Assembly: GCF_028292965.1 (NCBI RefSeq)
Contig: NZ_JAQGLG010000139.1
Location: 1 to 51,721 of the forward strand
DNA from: Sphingomonas bacterium
GTDB taxonomy: Bacteria > Pseudomonadota > Alphaproteobacteria > Sphingomonadales > Sphingomonadaceae
Length of the DNA stretch: 51,721 nucleotides
Direction of reading: 5' to 3'
Position numbers and translations under genes: made by a program. Shown in pieces: positions 16,557 through 25,765 of the stretch. Positions within the stretch are counted from its first letter, which is position 1. Each line of letters starts with the position of its first letter. The notes below the pieces were generated by a model. The model did not search any database. It worked only from the letters and a program-made list of their open reading frames with translations, and was not told the origin of the DNA.

Positions 16557-18056
16557 ATGAGTGACGACGAGCGCGAGCATGGCTTGCGGCTGCTCGTTGC
16601 CGAAGCCGCGTTTTCGAGCGGAGCGAGCGCGCTGACCACCGGCGTGATCGTCACGGCGTTCGCGCTGCACCTCGGTGCGTCCAACCTGATGATCGGCGTC
16701 CTGGCCAGCGCGCCCTTCCTGACCCAGCTGATCCAGGTGCCGGCGATCCTGCTGGTCGAGCGCCTCCGCGCGCGCAAGCGCATCGCCGTGCTGAGCAGCA
16801 TTGTCGGCCGGTCGATGCTGCTGGTGATGGCGGCGACCGCCTTCGCTTCCGGCACCGGGCCGCTGCTCATTTTTCTCGCCGCGCAATATATCCTGTGCGG
16901 CCTCAGCGCGGTCGGCAGTTGCGCCTGGAACAGCTGGCTTCGCGACCTTGCGCCCGAGAACCGGCTCGGGCAGGTTTTCGCCAGCCGCACGGCGTGGATC
17001 GCGGGCATCACGCTTTTTGCTGGTCTCGGCGCGGCGCTGATCCTGCAACAGACCCTGCCGGGCTCAAGGACAAGAGGTGCCGCCTTTGCCGCGATGTTCG
17101 TCATCGGCTGCGTCACCGGGATGATCAGCGCGCGCGTGGTCAGCCGGATGCCCGAACCGCAAATGGCGGCGCCCGCGGAGAGGGTCGGTCTCGTCGAATT
17201 GCTGCGCGTGCCCTTCGCCGATCTCAACTTCAGGCGCCTGATGGCGTTCCTCGCCAGCTGGCAATTCGCGGTCAATCTGGCGACGCCGTTCTTCACGGTG
17301 TTCATCGTCGATCAGCTGGGCTTCGATGCCAGTATGGTCATGGTGCTCGGTGCCGTCAGCCAGCTCGCCAACCTGCTCGCGTTGCGCGGCTGGGGGCAGC
17401 TTGGCGATCGCTTCGCCAACAAGTCGGTCCTACTGGTCTGCGCGCCAGTCTACATCCTCTGCATCGTGGCGATGATCGGCGCGTCGCAATTCGGCCACCG
17501 CGATCTGGTGCTCGGCTGGCTGGGGCTGCTGCATGTCCTGATGGGCGCGTCGGTCGCCGGCGTCACGCTCAGCTCGACCAACATCGCGCTCAAACTTTCC
17601 CCAAAAGGCGAGGCGACCGCCTATGTCGCGGCGAACGCACTCGCCGTCTCGATTGCCGCCGGGATCGCGCCGGTCATCGGTGGCCTGTTCGCCGACTTCT
17701 TCGCCAACCGCCACCTCGAACTGCTGCTGCGCTGGTCCAGCCCCAGCGGCCAATGGTCGCTGCCGCTGCAACTCACGCATTGGGATTTTTATTTCCTGAT
17801 GGCGGGCGTGCTCGGCATCTATGCGATCCATCGGCTGTCGCTCGTCCGCGAGCAAGGCGAGATAGAGCGGCGCGAGATGGTCGGCGAAGTCCTTGCGCTG
17901 ACGAGGCGCGCGATCCGCAACGTTTCCAGCGTTGCCGGCTTGCGCGCGGCGACGGACCTGCCTGTCTCGCTGCTCCGGGATGCGCGTATCACGGCGCGAT
18001 GGCGGCGTGCGCAACGCGCCCGAAACGCGGCACCGGCGATGGATGGGTCCCCGTAG
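16557..18056 (+). CDS. MFS transporter of unknown substrate
   Basis: About 499 residues with around 12 hydrophobic helices, beginning with GLRLLVAEAAFSSGASALTTGVIV and containing an MFS-like loop (RGWGQLGDRFANK) in the second half. The last 60 residues form a basic cytoplasmic tail. ATG 16533 would add eight residues and cannot be excluded. It resembles drug/sugar exporters of the DHA or UMF type without allowing a substrate call. It stands alone between a small acidic protein gene on the other strand and the frameshifted SDR. Confidence 0.8.
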   Translation: MSDDEREHGLRLLVAEAAFSSGASALTTGVIVTAFALHLGASNLMIGVLASAPFLTQLIQVPAILLVERLRARKRIAVLSSIVGRSMLLVMAATAFASGTGPLLIFLAAQYILCGLSAVGSCAWNSWLRDLAPENRLGQVFASRTAWIAGITLFAGLGAALILQQTLPGSRTRGAAFAAMFVIGCVTGMISARVVSRMPEPQMAAPAERVGLVELLRVPFADLNFRRLMAFLASWQFAVNLATPFFTVFIVDQLGFDASMVMVLGAVSQLANLLALRGWGQLGDRFANKSVLLVCAPVYILCIVAMIGASQFGHRDLVLGWLGLLHVLMGASVAGVTLSSTNIALKLSPKGEATAYVAANALAVSIAAGIAPVIGGLFADFFANRHLELLLRWSSPSGQWSLPLQLTHWDFYFLMAGVLGIYAIHRLSLVREQGEIERREMVGEVLALTRRAIRNVSSVAGLRAATDLPVSLLRDARITARWRRAQRARNAAPAMDGSP

Positions 18057-18104
18057 ACGCAACATATCGTCCCTTCCGGCCTGCTCAATTGCTCGCGGGA
18101 CGAT

Positions 18105-18129
18105 GGAACCAAAGCCGGCTTCCAGCCTT
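18105..18129 (+). promoter_or_regulatory. Weak EcfG-like promoter
   Basis: GGAAC (18105-18109), 16 bases, then CCTT in place of CGTT, 25 bases before the SDR start codon. The spacing and position fit the general stress sigma factor, but the -10 element has one mismatch, so this is weaker than the other examples in the window. Confidence 0.3.
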
Positions 18130-18153
18130 CCTTGTCGATGAGGAGAGGATGAC

Positions 18154-18944
18154 ATGGCGACCATTGCGGATAGCCGGCAGGACAGCGACCCGGCCAGGCT
18201 CGCCGATGCCCATACCGAACGGCCGAGCCTCGCCGGACGCCGGGCGATCGTGACCGGCGGCTCGACCGGCATCGGTCGCGCCATCGCGGTGTTGCTGGCG
18301 TCGGAAGGGGCCAAGGTGTTCATCTGCGGCCGCAAGCAACAGCATCTCGACGATGCTCTGGCGCGCATCCGCGAGGTTGGCGAAGGCGACGGCGTCAGTG
18401 TCGATCTCGCGCGGCGCGAGGATGTGGCGGCGTTCTTCTCGGCCGCCGAATCCTGGCTGGGCGAATCGATATCGCCGTGATCAACGCCGCCGTACCGGCC
18501 GAAGCGCTGCCCGACACCGATGCGGCAGACCTCGATTATCAGATCGCGGTCGACTTCACCTCCTATCTCACCACCAGCAAGGCCGCGATCGGCGCGATGG
18601 GCGCGGGCAGCGACCTGATCCTGATCGGATCGATGGCGGCGGTGTCGCAAACGGGGGGAAACTCCATCTACGTCGCGACCAAGGCGGGGATCGAAGGTTT
18701 CGCGCATTCGCTGCGGCAGGAACTCGGCGAGAAAGACATCAAGGTCGGCCTGATCGAGCCCGGCTTCACCGGCGCCGACTTCCAATATCCTGACTATCCG
18801 TCCGAAAAGCAGCGCGCGCTGATCCATGAGGGCCGGATGCTACGGGCCGAAGATATCGCCGTCGCGGCGCATTTCATGCTTACCCAGCCGCGGCGGACGG
18901 CGGTGTCGATGATGCGGGTCGAGACTCGCCTCGAGCACCCCTGA
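18154..18944 (+). pseudogene. SDR-family oxidoreductase, single-base frameshift
   Basis: Two adjoining frames make one short-chain dehydrogenase. The first (18154-18480) carries [15 protein letters not shown] and ends [13 protein letters not shown]. The second resumes as [10 protein letters not shown] and carries the catalytic IGSMAAV and YVATK. The natural join is [14 protein letters not shown], and it needs one extra base between 18462 and 18465; the 791-base span also leaves a remainder of two. The reading frame is otherwise intact with catalytic residues conserved, so the lesion is recent or a sequencing error. If real, the enzyme is inactive. An EcfG-like motif lies just upstream. Confidence 0.85.
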
Positions 18945-18971
18945 GCGGTCGCATGCGTGGCGGGCATCGCG

Positions 18972-19580
18972 ATGAATGAGTTTCACGGCGGGTGCGCTTG
19001 CGGCGCGGTGCGATACCGGCTGGCGTCCGAACCCTTCGACGCCGGCTATTGCCATTGCAGGATCTGCCAGCTGACCAGCGGCGCGCCGGTCATGGCGTTC
19101 GCCACCGTGCCGCGCGACGATCTTCAGATCGTACAGGGAGAACCTGCCAGGCGAGCCTCCTCGTCTTTCGGGGAGCGCTGGTTCTGCCGGGATTGCGGCA
19201 CGCCGCTCGCGATGGCGGTGACGCACCAGCCCGAGACGATCGATTTCGCCATCGCGACGCTCGACGATCCGGACGATGTGGCGCCCGGTTTCCACATCTG
19301 GACACAGAGCCGGATCGCCTGGTTCGAGACCGACGATCGTCTTATCCGGCACGAACGATTCCGGCCCGATACCGTCGGCTTGACCGACGCGGTCGCTGCC
19401 GGCGCGCCGAACGGGGCAGAAGGTGAAGGACGGCAAATGAACGAGAAGAACGCGCCAGAGACGCCGGCGGCGAAGCAGGAGACCGAGAGCGATCCCTCGG
19501 TCGTCGCCGATGTCGAACTGCCCGACCCCAAGGACGTCAACCCGCTGGCGCCGCCGATCAACACCGAAGCCGGTGCCTGA
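18972..19580 (+). CDS. GFA/CENP-V-type zinc protein with acidic tail
   Basis: 202 residues. The first 145 are a GFA (glutathione-dependent formaldehyde-activating) fold with metal-binding cysteines in GGCACGAVRY, CHCRICQ and FCRDCGTPLA. Family members bind zinc; a role in formaldehyde or thiol chemistry is possible but unproven for most. The last 47 residues, beginning at an internal Met (19437), are acidic and proline-rich and resemble a separate small protein. A weak GAAGGA before that Met leaves room for internal initiation. Start at ATG 18972; a GTG at 18957 is the alternative. Confidence 0.8.
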   Translation: MNEFHGGCACGAVRYRLASEPFDAGYCHCRICQLTSGAPVMAFATVPRDDLQIVQGEPARRASSSFGERWFCRDCGTPLAMAVTHQPETIDFAIATLDDPDDVAPGFHIWTQSRIAWFETDDRLIRHERFRPDTVGLTDAVAAGAPNGAEGEGRQMNEKNAPETPAAKQETESDPSVVADVELPDPKDVNPLAPPINTEAGA

Positions 19581-19585
19581 TCGGC

Positions 19586-19954
19586 ATGGGAAAAGACGTC
19601 ATCGGCTGGAAGCTCGACGCGTCGGAGCGCGCCGGCCTGCTTGACCGCTTCGAACCACGCTGGCGCGAGGTCGTCGCCGATCACGTCACGCTGATGTCGG
19701 ACACGGCCGACGCGCCGCTGCCCGGCGCGACCCACGGCGAGATCGTCGGGCGCGCCGATGACGGACACGGCGTCGAGGCGCTGGTGATGCGGATCGACGG
19801 TACCACCGCGCGGCCCGGCGGCGGCACCTATCACATCACCTGGTCGCTTGGCCCCGGGCGGACGGCGGCGGAAAGCAACGATGTGATCGGCGAGCAGGGA
19901 TGGCTGCCGTTCGACGAACCGATCGCCATCGCTCTGTTTCCAGCACGGTTCTGA
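19586..19954 (+). CDS. Conserved hypothetical protein
   Basis: 122 residues, soluble, no signal or membrane segment. A recognisable core reads THGEIVGRADDGHGVEALVMRIDGT, then YHITWSL and GWLPFDEPIAIALFP. The pattern of short beta strands with a conserved H-x-T recalls a compact alpha/beta domain, but no family is assigned. It begins six bases after the GFA-like gene and is probably in its operon. It converges with the oxidase operon. Confidence 0.6.
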   Translation: MGKDVIGWKLDASERAGLLDRFEPRWREVVADHVTLMSDTADAPLPGATHGEIVGRADDGHGVEALVMRIDGTTARPGGGTYHITWSLGPGRTAAESNDVIGEQGWLPFDEPIAIALFPARF

Positions 19955-19969
19955 AGCGCTCCGCTGGTT

Positions 19970-20395
19970 TCAGGACGGCGGCAACATCGGCTTGAGCGTG
20001 TACAGGTAAGCCGCCATATCGCGGCCGTCTTGCTCGGAGACACCGAGGTTGGGCATGCCGTTGCCGGGCGCCACGCCTTGCGGGTCGCGCAGCCAGCGCA
20101 CCATGTTGGCGGGGTCGTTCGGCAGATGCCCGGCGAGTTCGGTGCGTACTGCAATGCCGCTCAGCGATGGGCCGACGCCGCCCCGCGCGCTGCCGATGCC
20201 TTGGATCTCATGACACCCGCCGCACCCATAGTGCATGATCGCCGCCTTGCCCCGGACGCTGTCGCCGCCGGTCAGTTGCTCGGCACTGGTGCGAGATTCG
20301 CGTGTCTCCTGTTTATGTTCGACCAGCCCCGCGCCGGCCGCGAACAACGCAGCGCCGACCATCAGACCGAGGACGAAGCGCAGGCTATACGGCAT
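19970..20395 (-). CDS. Membrane-anchored c-type cytochrome, last gene of the oxidase operon
   Basis: 141 residues. One N-terminal membrane helix (LRFVLGLMVGAALFAAGAGL) anchors a periplasmic class I cytochrome c with heme site CGGCH near residue 60 and a distal ligand in NGMPNLGV. It overlaps the end of ctaG by 11 bases. It probably carries electrons to the oxidase encoded upstream in the same operon. Confidence 0.88.
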   Translation of the reverse strand: MPYSLRFVLGLMVGAALFAAGAGLVEHKQETRESRTSAEQLTGGDSVRGKAAIMHYGCGGCHEIQGIGSARGGVGPSLSGIAVRTELAGHLPNDPANMVRWLRDPQGVAPGNGMPNLGVSEQDGRDMAAYLYTLKPMLPPS

Positions 20396-21293
20396 TGGCG
20401 ACGACCTTGGGCGGCTGTTGCCTGAGCAGCCCGGCGACGATCACCAGCGCTGCCAGGGCATGGACCAGTCCCCCCGGAATCCACATGATCAGACCGGCCA
20501 GTTGCTGGTCCTCGGCCGGGGTCAATCCGAACGGCGCCATGCCGAGCCGGGTATAGCCGACATACCAGGGGCTGACCGACAGGGCCATCAGGGCACCCAG
20601 CGCGCCCGACACCAGCGATGTGGCGAACAGGCACAATGCGGCGAGCCCCCGCCCGCCGCTTGTCCGCTGAGATCGCGCCCCGATCGTCGCACTCCAGAAC
20701 AGAAGCGCGCTCAGCAGGAAGCTCAGATGCTGCGCGGCGTGCCATCCTTCATTGCCCAGCGCGAGATCGAACAGTGCCGGTGCGTGCCACAACCACAGCG
20801 CCGCCGCCTGCAAAAGCGTCGCCGTCACCGGTTCGGTCAGGCGGCGCCACGCCACGGCGACGCCGCGCGCCCGCACCGCTGCGCCGATCGCCTGGCGTGC
20901 CGCTGCGGGCCACGCCCACAGCATGACGACCAGCGGCTCGGACAGGACGAGGAACGGCGCGGCCGCCAGCATGATCAGCTCATGCTCGAACATGTGCGCC
21001 GCGAAGCTGCGTTCCCCGGCCTCGTGAAGCGGCGAGACGAGTGCCGCGGCAAGGACCGCCCAGCCGAGCCCGAACAACAGGGCCCGCTTGCCGAAGCCGG
21101 CTTGCCGGGCACGGGCATTCAGCCGGATCATGCCCACCGCAAACAGCAGCGCGGACAGCGCCAGCGGTGCGGTGATCCATGGATCCCATGTCCAGCCCGG
21201 CGGCGCCGACAATGCATGGCCTTCATGCGCCAGCGCCGGCACGGGGAGCGCGACCAGCATCGCGGCGATGCAGAGGCGGCCTAGCGCGCGCAT
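20385..21293 (-). CDS. ctaG: CtaG-type cytochrome c oxidase assembly protein (caa3 type)
   Basis: 302 residues with a signal-like N-terminus (ending ALAHEG) and about seven membrane helices. It carries the histidine-rich features of the caa3 CtaG family (FEHELIMLAAAPFL, WLWHAPALFDLAL, AAQHLSFLLSALLFW), unlike the Cox11 type. It helps insert copper during oxidase assembly. Start at ATG 21293; a longer frame upstream overlaps coding sequence of the preceding gene and is rejected. Confidence 0.87.
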   Translation of the reverse strand: MRALGRLCIAAMLVALPVPALAHEGHALSAPPGWTWDPWITAPLALSALLFAVGMIRLNARARQAGFGKRALLFGLGWAVLAAALVSPLHEAGERSFAAHMFEHELIMLAAAPFLVLSEPLVVMLWAWPAAARQAIGAAVRARGVAVAWRRLTEPVTATLLQAAALWLWHAPALFDLALGNEGWHAAQHLSFLLSALLFWSATIGARSQRTSGGRGLAALCLFATSLVSGALGALMALSVSPWYVGYTRLGMAPFGLTPAEDQQLAGLIMWIPGGLVHALAALVIVAGLLRQQPPKVVANAV

Positions 21294-21598
21294 GGCGGAA
21301 TGATCGCAGTGGCCAGCGTCTGAAAGGCGATGGCGAGCCCGAAAAGCCCGGCGCCGAGCAAGGCGATGCGCGCCAGGAAACGATCGCTCCCTGTCCCGCC
21401 CGCAATCCGCGACCAGGCAAGCCACCCCGCTCCCACGCAGACCAGCAGGCTGGCAACGCCCCACAGCGTCCCAACCGGAACGCCGGCCACGGAGCATCGA
21501 CCGCGCAGCGTCATGCCCAGACCTTGCTGGAAGACATACCAGCCGACTGGCGGCAGGGTCAGCGCGGCCCAGGGCCTGAGATGCGCGTACGCCTTCAT
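21281..21598 (-). CDS. Small membrane protein of the oxidase operon
   Basis: 105 residues with about three hydrophobic helices (ALTLPPVGWYVFQQGLG, GTLWGVASLLVCVGAGWLAW, IALLGAGLFGLAIAFQTLATAI). It is coupled by ATGA to the subunit III gene and overlaps the ctaG start by 13 bases. The position suggests a small oxidase subunit or assembly factor; there is no recognisable family. Confidence 0.75.
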   Translation of the reverse strand: MKAYAHLRPWAALTLPPVGWYVFQQGLGMTLRGRCSVAGVPVGTLWGVASLLVCVGAGWLAWSRIAGGTGSDRFLARIALLGAGLFGLAIAFQTLATAIIPPCAR

Positions 21599-22212
21599 AG
21601 CCACCTCGGCAGCCAGTAGATCAGGACGTAGATCGGCAGCCATGCCAGCACCACGAAGCTCCAATATTCGCTATTGTCCTGGACGTCGGAGAACTGGTCC
21701 TCGCCGATCTCGTGGGTGTAGAGCCAGGCCGATTGCACGATCGTATCGCCCAGATCGGTGATCAGGTGGGAGGTGTGGAGGATCATCAGCATCCAGATCA
21801 CCGAGCCATAGGCGTCATGGTCCCAGCGGATGTTGAGATGCTGGAGTTCGAAGGCGCGAATGCCGACCAGCACGAGGCCGAGGACCGCCATCAGAAGCGT
21901 GCCCGCCCGCACGCCGCGCGCATCCTTCTGCTGCGCCTTGCGCGAGACCCACAGGTTCGGCAGCTCGCTCGCCAGCACCCCGATCGTGAAGATGGTCGAC
22001 CATAACAGCCCGGGCAGCGCATCGCCGCGCGGCGGCCAGCTGGGGCTCATGCTCTGCAAATAGAGACAGGCACCGATAGCCAGCGCGAACGCCGTGCCCT
22101 CGATCAGCATGAACCCGATATTGCCCCACCACACGACGGTGCGCGCACCCATCGCGCCGGTGGGAAGGTCGGACAGATCGCCGACGATCGTTGTGCGGAT
22201 GGGCGTCGTCAT
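21595..22212 (-). CDS. coxC: Cytochrome c oxidase subunit III
   Basis: 205 residues, about five membrane helices, the usual short bacterial form. The first helix (GNIGFMLIEGTAFALAIGACLYL) and the H-x-x-H-like ILHTSHLITDLGD with a C-terminal SEYWSFVVLAWLPIYVLIYW fit COX3. ATGA overlaps with both the subunit I gene before it and the small membrane protein gene after it make the operon tightly coupled. Confidence 0.85.
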   Translation of the reverse strand: MTTPIRTTIVGDLSDLPTGAMGARTVVWWGNIGFMLIEGTAFALAIGACLYLQSMSPSWPPRGDALPGLLWSTIFTIGVLASELPNLWVSRKAQQKDARGVRAGTLLMAVLGLVLVGIRAFELQHLNIRWDHDAYGSVIWMLMILHTSHLITDLGDTIVQSAWLYTHEIGEDQFSDVQDNSEYWSFVVLAWLPIYVLIYWLPRWL

Positions 22213-24116
22213 GACCCGCGCTTCCGCAGCGGGCCTTCGGTGGCGCGAGGCCGCTGGGGCCAGAACCATATGGCAAGCGCGATGGCGACCGGCACGGCAC
22301 CCCAGACCAGCGCCCAGGGCGTGAAGATACTCCCGACGAACAGGACCGAGGTCGCGATGGCCGCGATCAACGGCCAGATCGACGGCTTGGGGCTGTGCTG
22401 GCGGTAGAGCGGCTTGGCCTCGATCGCGGTGGTGACGAGCAATTCCCGACTGTCGCTCGCCAGCCCGGTCATTACGGGCCGCTCCCCGCCCTCGCTCCAC
22501 AGCGGCGCGATGCTGTCGACCACCGGGACATGGTCGAAATTATGCACCGGCGGCGGCGACGACGTCGCCCATTCCAGCGTGCTGCCGCCCCATGGGTCGG
22601 CCCCCGCCGGCGCGCCGCGTTTCAGGCTGAAGAACGCATTGGCGACGAACACCATGCCGCCCACCGCGGAGATGGCCGAACCGATCGTCGCGATCAGGTT
22701 GAGCGTGCCCCAGCCCATCGCCTCATCATAGGTGTAGATGCGCCGCGGCATGCCCTCCAGGCCGAGCAGGTGCATGGGAAAGAAGCCAAGGTTGAAGCCG
22801 AACACGATCAGCGCGAAGCTGACCACGCCCCAGCGCTCCGACATCATCCGGCCGGTGGCCTTGGGATACCAGTAGCAGAACGCCCCGAAGAGCGGGAACA
22901 TCGCGCCGCCGACCAGCACATAATGGAGATGCGCCACCACGAAATAGGTATCGGTCAGTTGCAGATCGAGCGGCGCCGAAGCGGTCATCACGCCCGATAG
23001 CCCGCCGATCACGAAGGTGGCGATGAATCCGAGCACCCACAGCAGCGGCGTGGCGTAGCGCGGCCGCCCGTCCCAGATCGTCGCGATCCAGCAGAAGATC
23101 TGGAGCCCCGCCGGCAGCGCGATCGCCATGCTCGCAGCGGTGTAGAAGGAGTTGCCGAGCCGCGGCAGGCCGACCGCGAACATGTGGTGCACCCACAGGC
23201 CGAAGGCGAGCACCGCGATGCCGAGCATCGACAATACCATCGGCGTGTATCCGAAGATCGTGCGCCGAGAGAAGGTCTCGACGATCGCCGAGACGAAGCC
23301 CAGCGCGGGCACGAAGATGATGTACACTTCGGGGTGGCCGAAGAACCAGAACAAATGCTGGAACAGCAGCGCGTCGCCGCCGCCCACCGCGGTGAAGAAA
23401 TGCGTGTTCACCAGGCGGTCCGAGATCAGCATGCTCGTCACCAGCATCACCGACGGCAAGGCGAAGATCGTCATCAGCGAGGCGATCAGCATCGCCCACA
23501 GGAACAGCGGCATCTTGGCCAGCGTCATGCCCGGCGGGCGCAGCTTGATGATCGTGGCGGCCATGTTGACCGACGCCGCGAGCGCCGCGACCTCGCTGAA
23601 GGTGATCATCTGCGCCCAGATGTCGGCGCGGTGCCCCGGCGAATAGGCTGGACCCGATAAAGGCGGATATTCGAACCAGCCGAGATCGGGCGTGACGCCC
23701 AGCGCATGCGGCACCCACAGCATCAGCACGCCGCCGAGATAGAGCCAGTAGCTGAACGCGGTGAGGCGCGGAAAGGCGAGGTTGCGTTGTCCCAGCATCA
23801 GGGGGACGAGCCAGATGCCCATCGCCTCCATGACCGGCACCGAGACGAGGAACAACATGCTCGACCCGTGCAGCGCGAAGGCCTCGTTATAGCCTTGCGG
23901 CCCCAAGCGGATCATGTTCGGCTGGCTCAATTGCAGCCGCATGTCGATCGCCAGCATGCCGGTCAGGAACAGCACCGCCACCGCGGTGAGCACATAGCGC
24001 GCCGCGATCTTCTTGTGGTCGATCGTGGTGAGGAAGCCCCACAGCCCAGGCGCGTCGCCCCATGTCGCGAGGAGCCGCCGGTGCAGCGCGTCGGGCTGTT
24101 CCATCTCTGGCGTCAT
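22209..24116 (-). CDS. ctaD: Cytochrome c oxidase subunit I
   Basis: 635 residues. Heme-copper oxidase core: heme a ligand in FALHGSSMLF, the cross-linked HPEVYI, CuB histidines in WVHHMFAVG, and heme ligands in VVAHLHYVLVGG. The C-terminus has two extra hydrophobic segments (IAAIATSVLFVGSIFTPWALV...IALAIWFWP), as in caa3-type CtaD. It couples electron transfer from cytochrome c to O2 reduction and proton pumping. ATG 24116 overlaps the subunit II stop by ATGA; the frame is open much further upstream but that part is antisense or shadow of subunit II. Confidence 0.95.
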   Translation of the reverse strand: MTPEMEQPDALHRRLLATWGDAPGLWGFLTTIDHKKIAARYVLTAVAVLFLTGMLAIDMRLQLSQPNMIRLGPQGYNEAFALHGSSMLFLVSVPVMEAMGIWLVPLMLGQRNLAFPRLTAFSYWLYLGGVLMLWVPHALGVTPDLGWFEYPPLSGPAYSPGHRADIWAQMITFSEVAALAASVNMAATIIKLRPPGMTLAKMPLFLWAMLIASLMTIFALPSVMLVTSMLISDRLVNTHFFTAVGGGDALLFQHLFWFFGHPEVYIIFVPALGFVSAIVETFSRRTIFGYTPMVLSMLGIAVLAFGLWVHHMFAVGLPRLGNSFYTAASMAIALPAGLQIFCWIATIWDGRPRYATPLLWVLGFIATFVIGGLSGVMTASAPLDLQLTDTYFVVAHLHYVLVGGAMFPLFGAFCYWYPKATGRMMSERWGVVSFALIVFGFNLGFFPMHLLGLEGMPRRIYTYDEAMGWGTLNLIATIGSAISAVGGMVFVANAFFSLKRGAPAGADPWGGSTLEWATSSPPPVHNFDHVPVVDSIAPLWSEGGERPVMTGLASDSRELLVTTAIEAKPLYRQHSPKPSIWPLIAAIATSVLFVGSIFTPWALVWGAVPVAIALAIWFWPQRPRATEGPLRKRGS

Positions 24117-25111
24117 TTGAGCGATTCCAGATAGCGCGCGACGGCATCGGCATCGCCTGGCTCGAGCGCGACCGGCGGCATCATCGTGCCCGGCTTGAGC
24201 GCCTGGGGCTGGGCGATCCAGCCTTGCAGCGCGCCGCGGCTGAACGGCAGCGTGCCGGCCGCGATCGAACGACGCGCGCCGACATGCGTCAGGTCCGGCC
24301 CCGCGCGGCCGGTGGCGGAGGTACCGCGCACGACGTGGCAGGCGGCGCATTGTCCGCCGCCGACGATCTGCATCCCACGTTGCAGCACCGCGTCGCGGGG
24401 GGTGGCGGCGGCGCGGGCTTGCCCGGCAAGCCATGTATCGAACGCGGCCTGGCTCTCGACCTTCACATCGAACGCCATATGCGCGTGCTGCAGGCCGCAG
24501 AACTCCGCGCACTGGCCGCGGAACCAGCCGGTGCGGTGCGGCGTCAGGTCGATCAGATTGATGCGGCCGGGAATGACGTCCATCTTGCCCGCGACGTTCG
24601 GCACCCAGAAGCTGTGGATCACATCGGCCGAGCCGAGCGCCACGCGGATCGTCCGTCCGACCGGCAGATGCAGTTCGTTCGCCGTCTCGATCCAGGCGCC
24701 GCTCGCCGGATCGCGATATTGCAGCCGCCACCACCATTGGTGCCCGGTCACGCGCACCTCCAGCGCCGCGCGCGCCCGCGCCGCGGCGAGGCTGCGATCG
24801 ACGAAAAAGCTGGCGACGATCAGCACCGTGAGCCCGATCGTGATGATGCCGCCCCAGGCGATCAGGCTCCGGCCGAGGCCCTTGTCCGCCGGGTCGACGA
24901 CCGGCGCGTCGCTGGCCCGCCGGACGCGCGAGCGCCACAGGCTGATGCCGAGGAAGCCGAGGACCAGGACATACATGATCCCGCAGACCCAGCTCATCAG
25001 CGTCAGCAGCGAGGTCAGGTCCTGCGCCTGCTCGCCGGCCGGATTCAGCGGCGACTGGACGCCCGCGCAGCCCGCCAGCATGAGCAGCGCGATCGGGCCC
25101 ACGCGCCTCAT
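24113..25111 (-). CDS. ctaC: Cytochrome c oxidase subunit II with fused cytochrome c domain
   Basis: 332 residues. Lipoprotein signal (LLMLAGC, C15), two membrane helices, CuA domain with HQWWWRLQY, HSFWVPN and CAEFCGLQHAHM. A C-terminal heme-binding cytochrome c domain follows (CAACH, GTMMPP). This is the caa3-type subunit II, able to take electrons directly. ATG 25111 gives an ATGA overlap with the preceding cytochrome gene and is preferred to 25129. Confidence 0.94.
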   Translation of the reverse strand: MRRVGPIALLMLAGCAGVQSPLNPAGEQAQDLTSLLTLMSWVCGIMYVLVLGFLGISLWRSRVRRASDAPVVDPADKGLGRSLIAWGGIITIGLTVLIVASFFVDRSLAAARARAALEVRVTGHQWWWRLQYRDPASGAWIETANELHLPVGRTIRVALGSADVIHSFWVPNVAGKMDVIPGRINLIDLTPHRTGWFRGQCAEFCGLQHAHMAFDVKVESQAAFDTWLAGQARAAATPRDAVLQRGMQIVGGGQCAACHVVRGTSATGRAGPDLTHVGARRSIAAGTLPFSRGALQGWIAQPQALKPGTMMPPVALEPGDADAVARYLESLK

Positions 25112-25566
25112 GAGACCGGCCCGGACCAATTGTCACCCTGCGGCTCGCCCTGCTGGTCGAAATCCTGGCGCCGGCGCTTGGCCGCCTCCAGCGTCGTCAG
25201 GCTGCGGACATAGCCGGTGATCTGCCACAGCTGCTCGACCGGAATGCGATCGGCATAAGGCGGCTTATGCCCGGTGGCGATCGCGCCATATATCTGGTCG
25301 AACCCGCCGCCCCGCCGCCACCGGCCATCGCCGAGATCGAGAAAGCCTCGCGCGCCGCTCGCATGGCACGTGCCGCAACCGTACCAGGTGAAATAGCGGC
25401 TGCCCTGCGACACCTGATAGACGTTGCTTTCGAGCAGCGCGATGCGCGGGTCCGTGGCACCGCGCGGCGGGGTCAGCGGCTGTTCAGGCCCGATCGACCG
25501 CTTTTCCGCGCTACACGCGGAGATGAATGACGCCATCAATATGACCGCACAGATCGACCGCGCCAC
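25108..25566 (-). CDS. Lipoprotein c-type cytochrome
   Basis: 152 residues. From GTG 25566 the N-terminus is a convincing lipoprotein signal (ARSICAVILMASFISAC). A single heme motif CGTCH near residue 70 and a downstream hydrophobic helix (LWQITGYVRSLTTLEA) follow. A start at the internal Met would leave too short a signal. The GTG lies two bases after the stop of the small gene before it, and the gene ends in an ATGA overlap with subunit II. It is likely an extra electron-entry module of the oxidase. Confidence 0.82.
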   Translation of the reverse strand: MARSICAVILMASFISACSAEKRSIGPEQPLTPPRGATDPRIALLESNVYQVSQGSRYFTWYGCGTCHASGARGFLDLGDGRWRRGGGFDQIYGAIATGHKPPYADRIPVEQLWQITGYVRSLTTLEAAKRRRQDFDQQGEPQGDNWSGPVS

Positions 25567-25567
25567 A

Positions 25568-25765
25568 TCAGTCGTTCGCGCGGGCAGGCACCGCCTGGCC
25601 GGGTGGTTTCGACGGGTTTCCCGGCTCATCGCCATAGACGCGGTCCAGATACAGGTCGGCCAGTATATAGTGCGCATAGACTGCCGCCGGATGGGTGGCG
25701 CGCTGCGCCATCTCCAGCTCTGCTTCGGCCCGGGATTCGAAATAGGACAGGGCATGGTCGGTCAT
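25568..25765 (-). CDS. Small hypothetical protein, first gene of the oxidase operon
   Basis: 65 residues, mostly helical (MTDHALSYFESRAEAELEMAQRATHPAAVYAHYILADLYLDRVYG), then a proline-rich tail. No membrane segment or metal motif. It is the promoter-proximal gene of the oxidase operon. A longer upstream frame is not supported. Function unknown; a co-regulated stress protein is possible. Confidence 0.65.
   Translation of the reverse strand: MTDHALSYFESRAEAELEMAQRATHPAAVYAHYILADLYLDRVYGDEPGNPSKPPGQAVPARAND

Noticed and set aside
16371..17048. Long N-terminal extension of the small acidic protein
   Set aside because: Lies antisense within the MFS gene and has shadow-like composition.
22209..25136. 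Giant 975-residue oxidase fusion on the minus strand
   Set aside because: The first 340 residues are an out-of-frame shadow of subunit II; the true subunit I starts at 24116 in an ATGA overlap.
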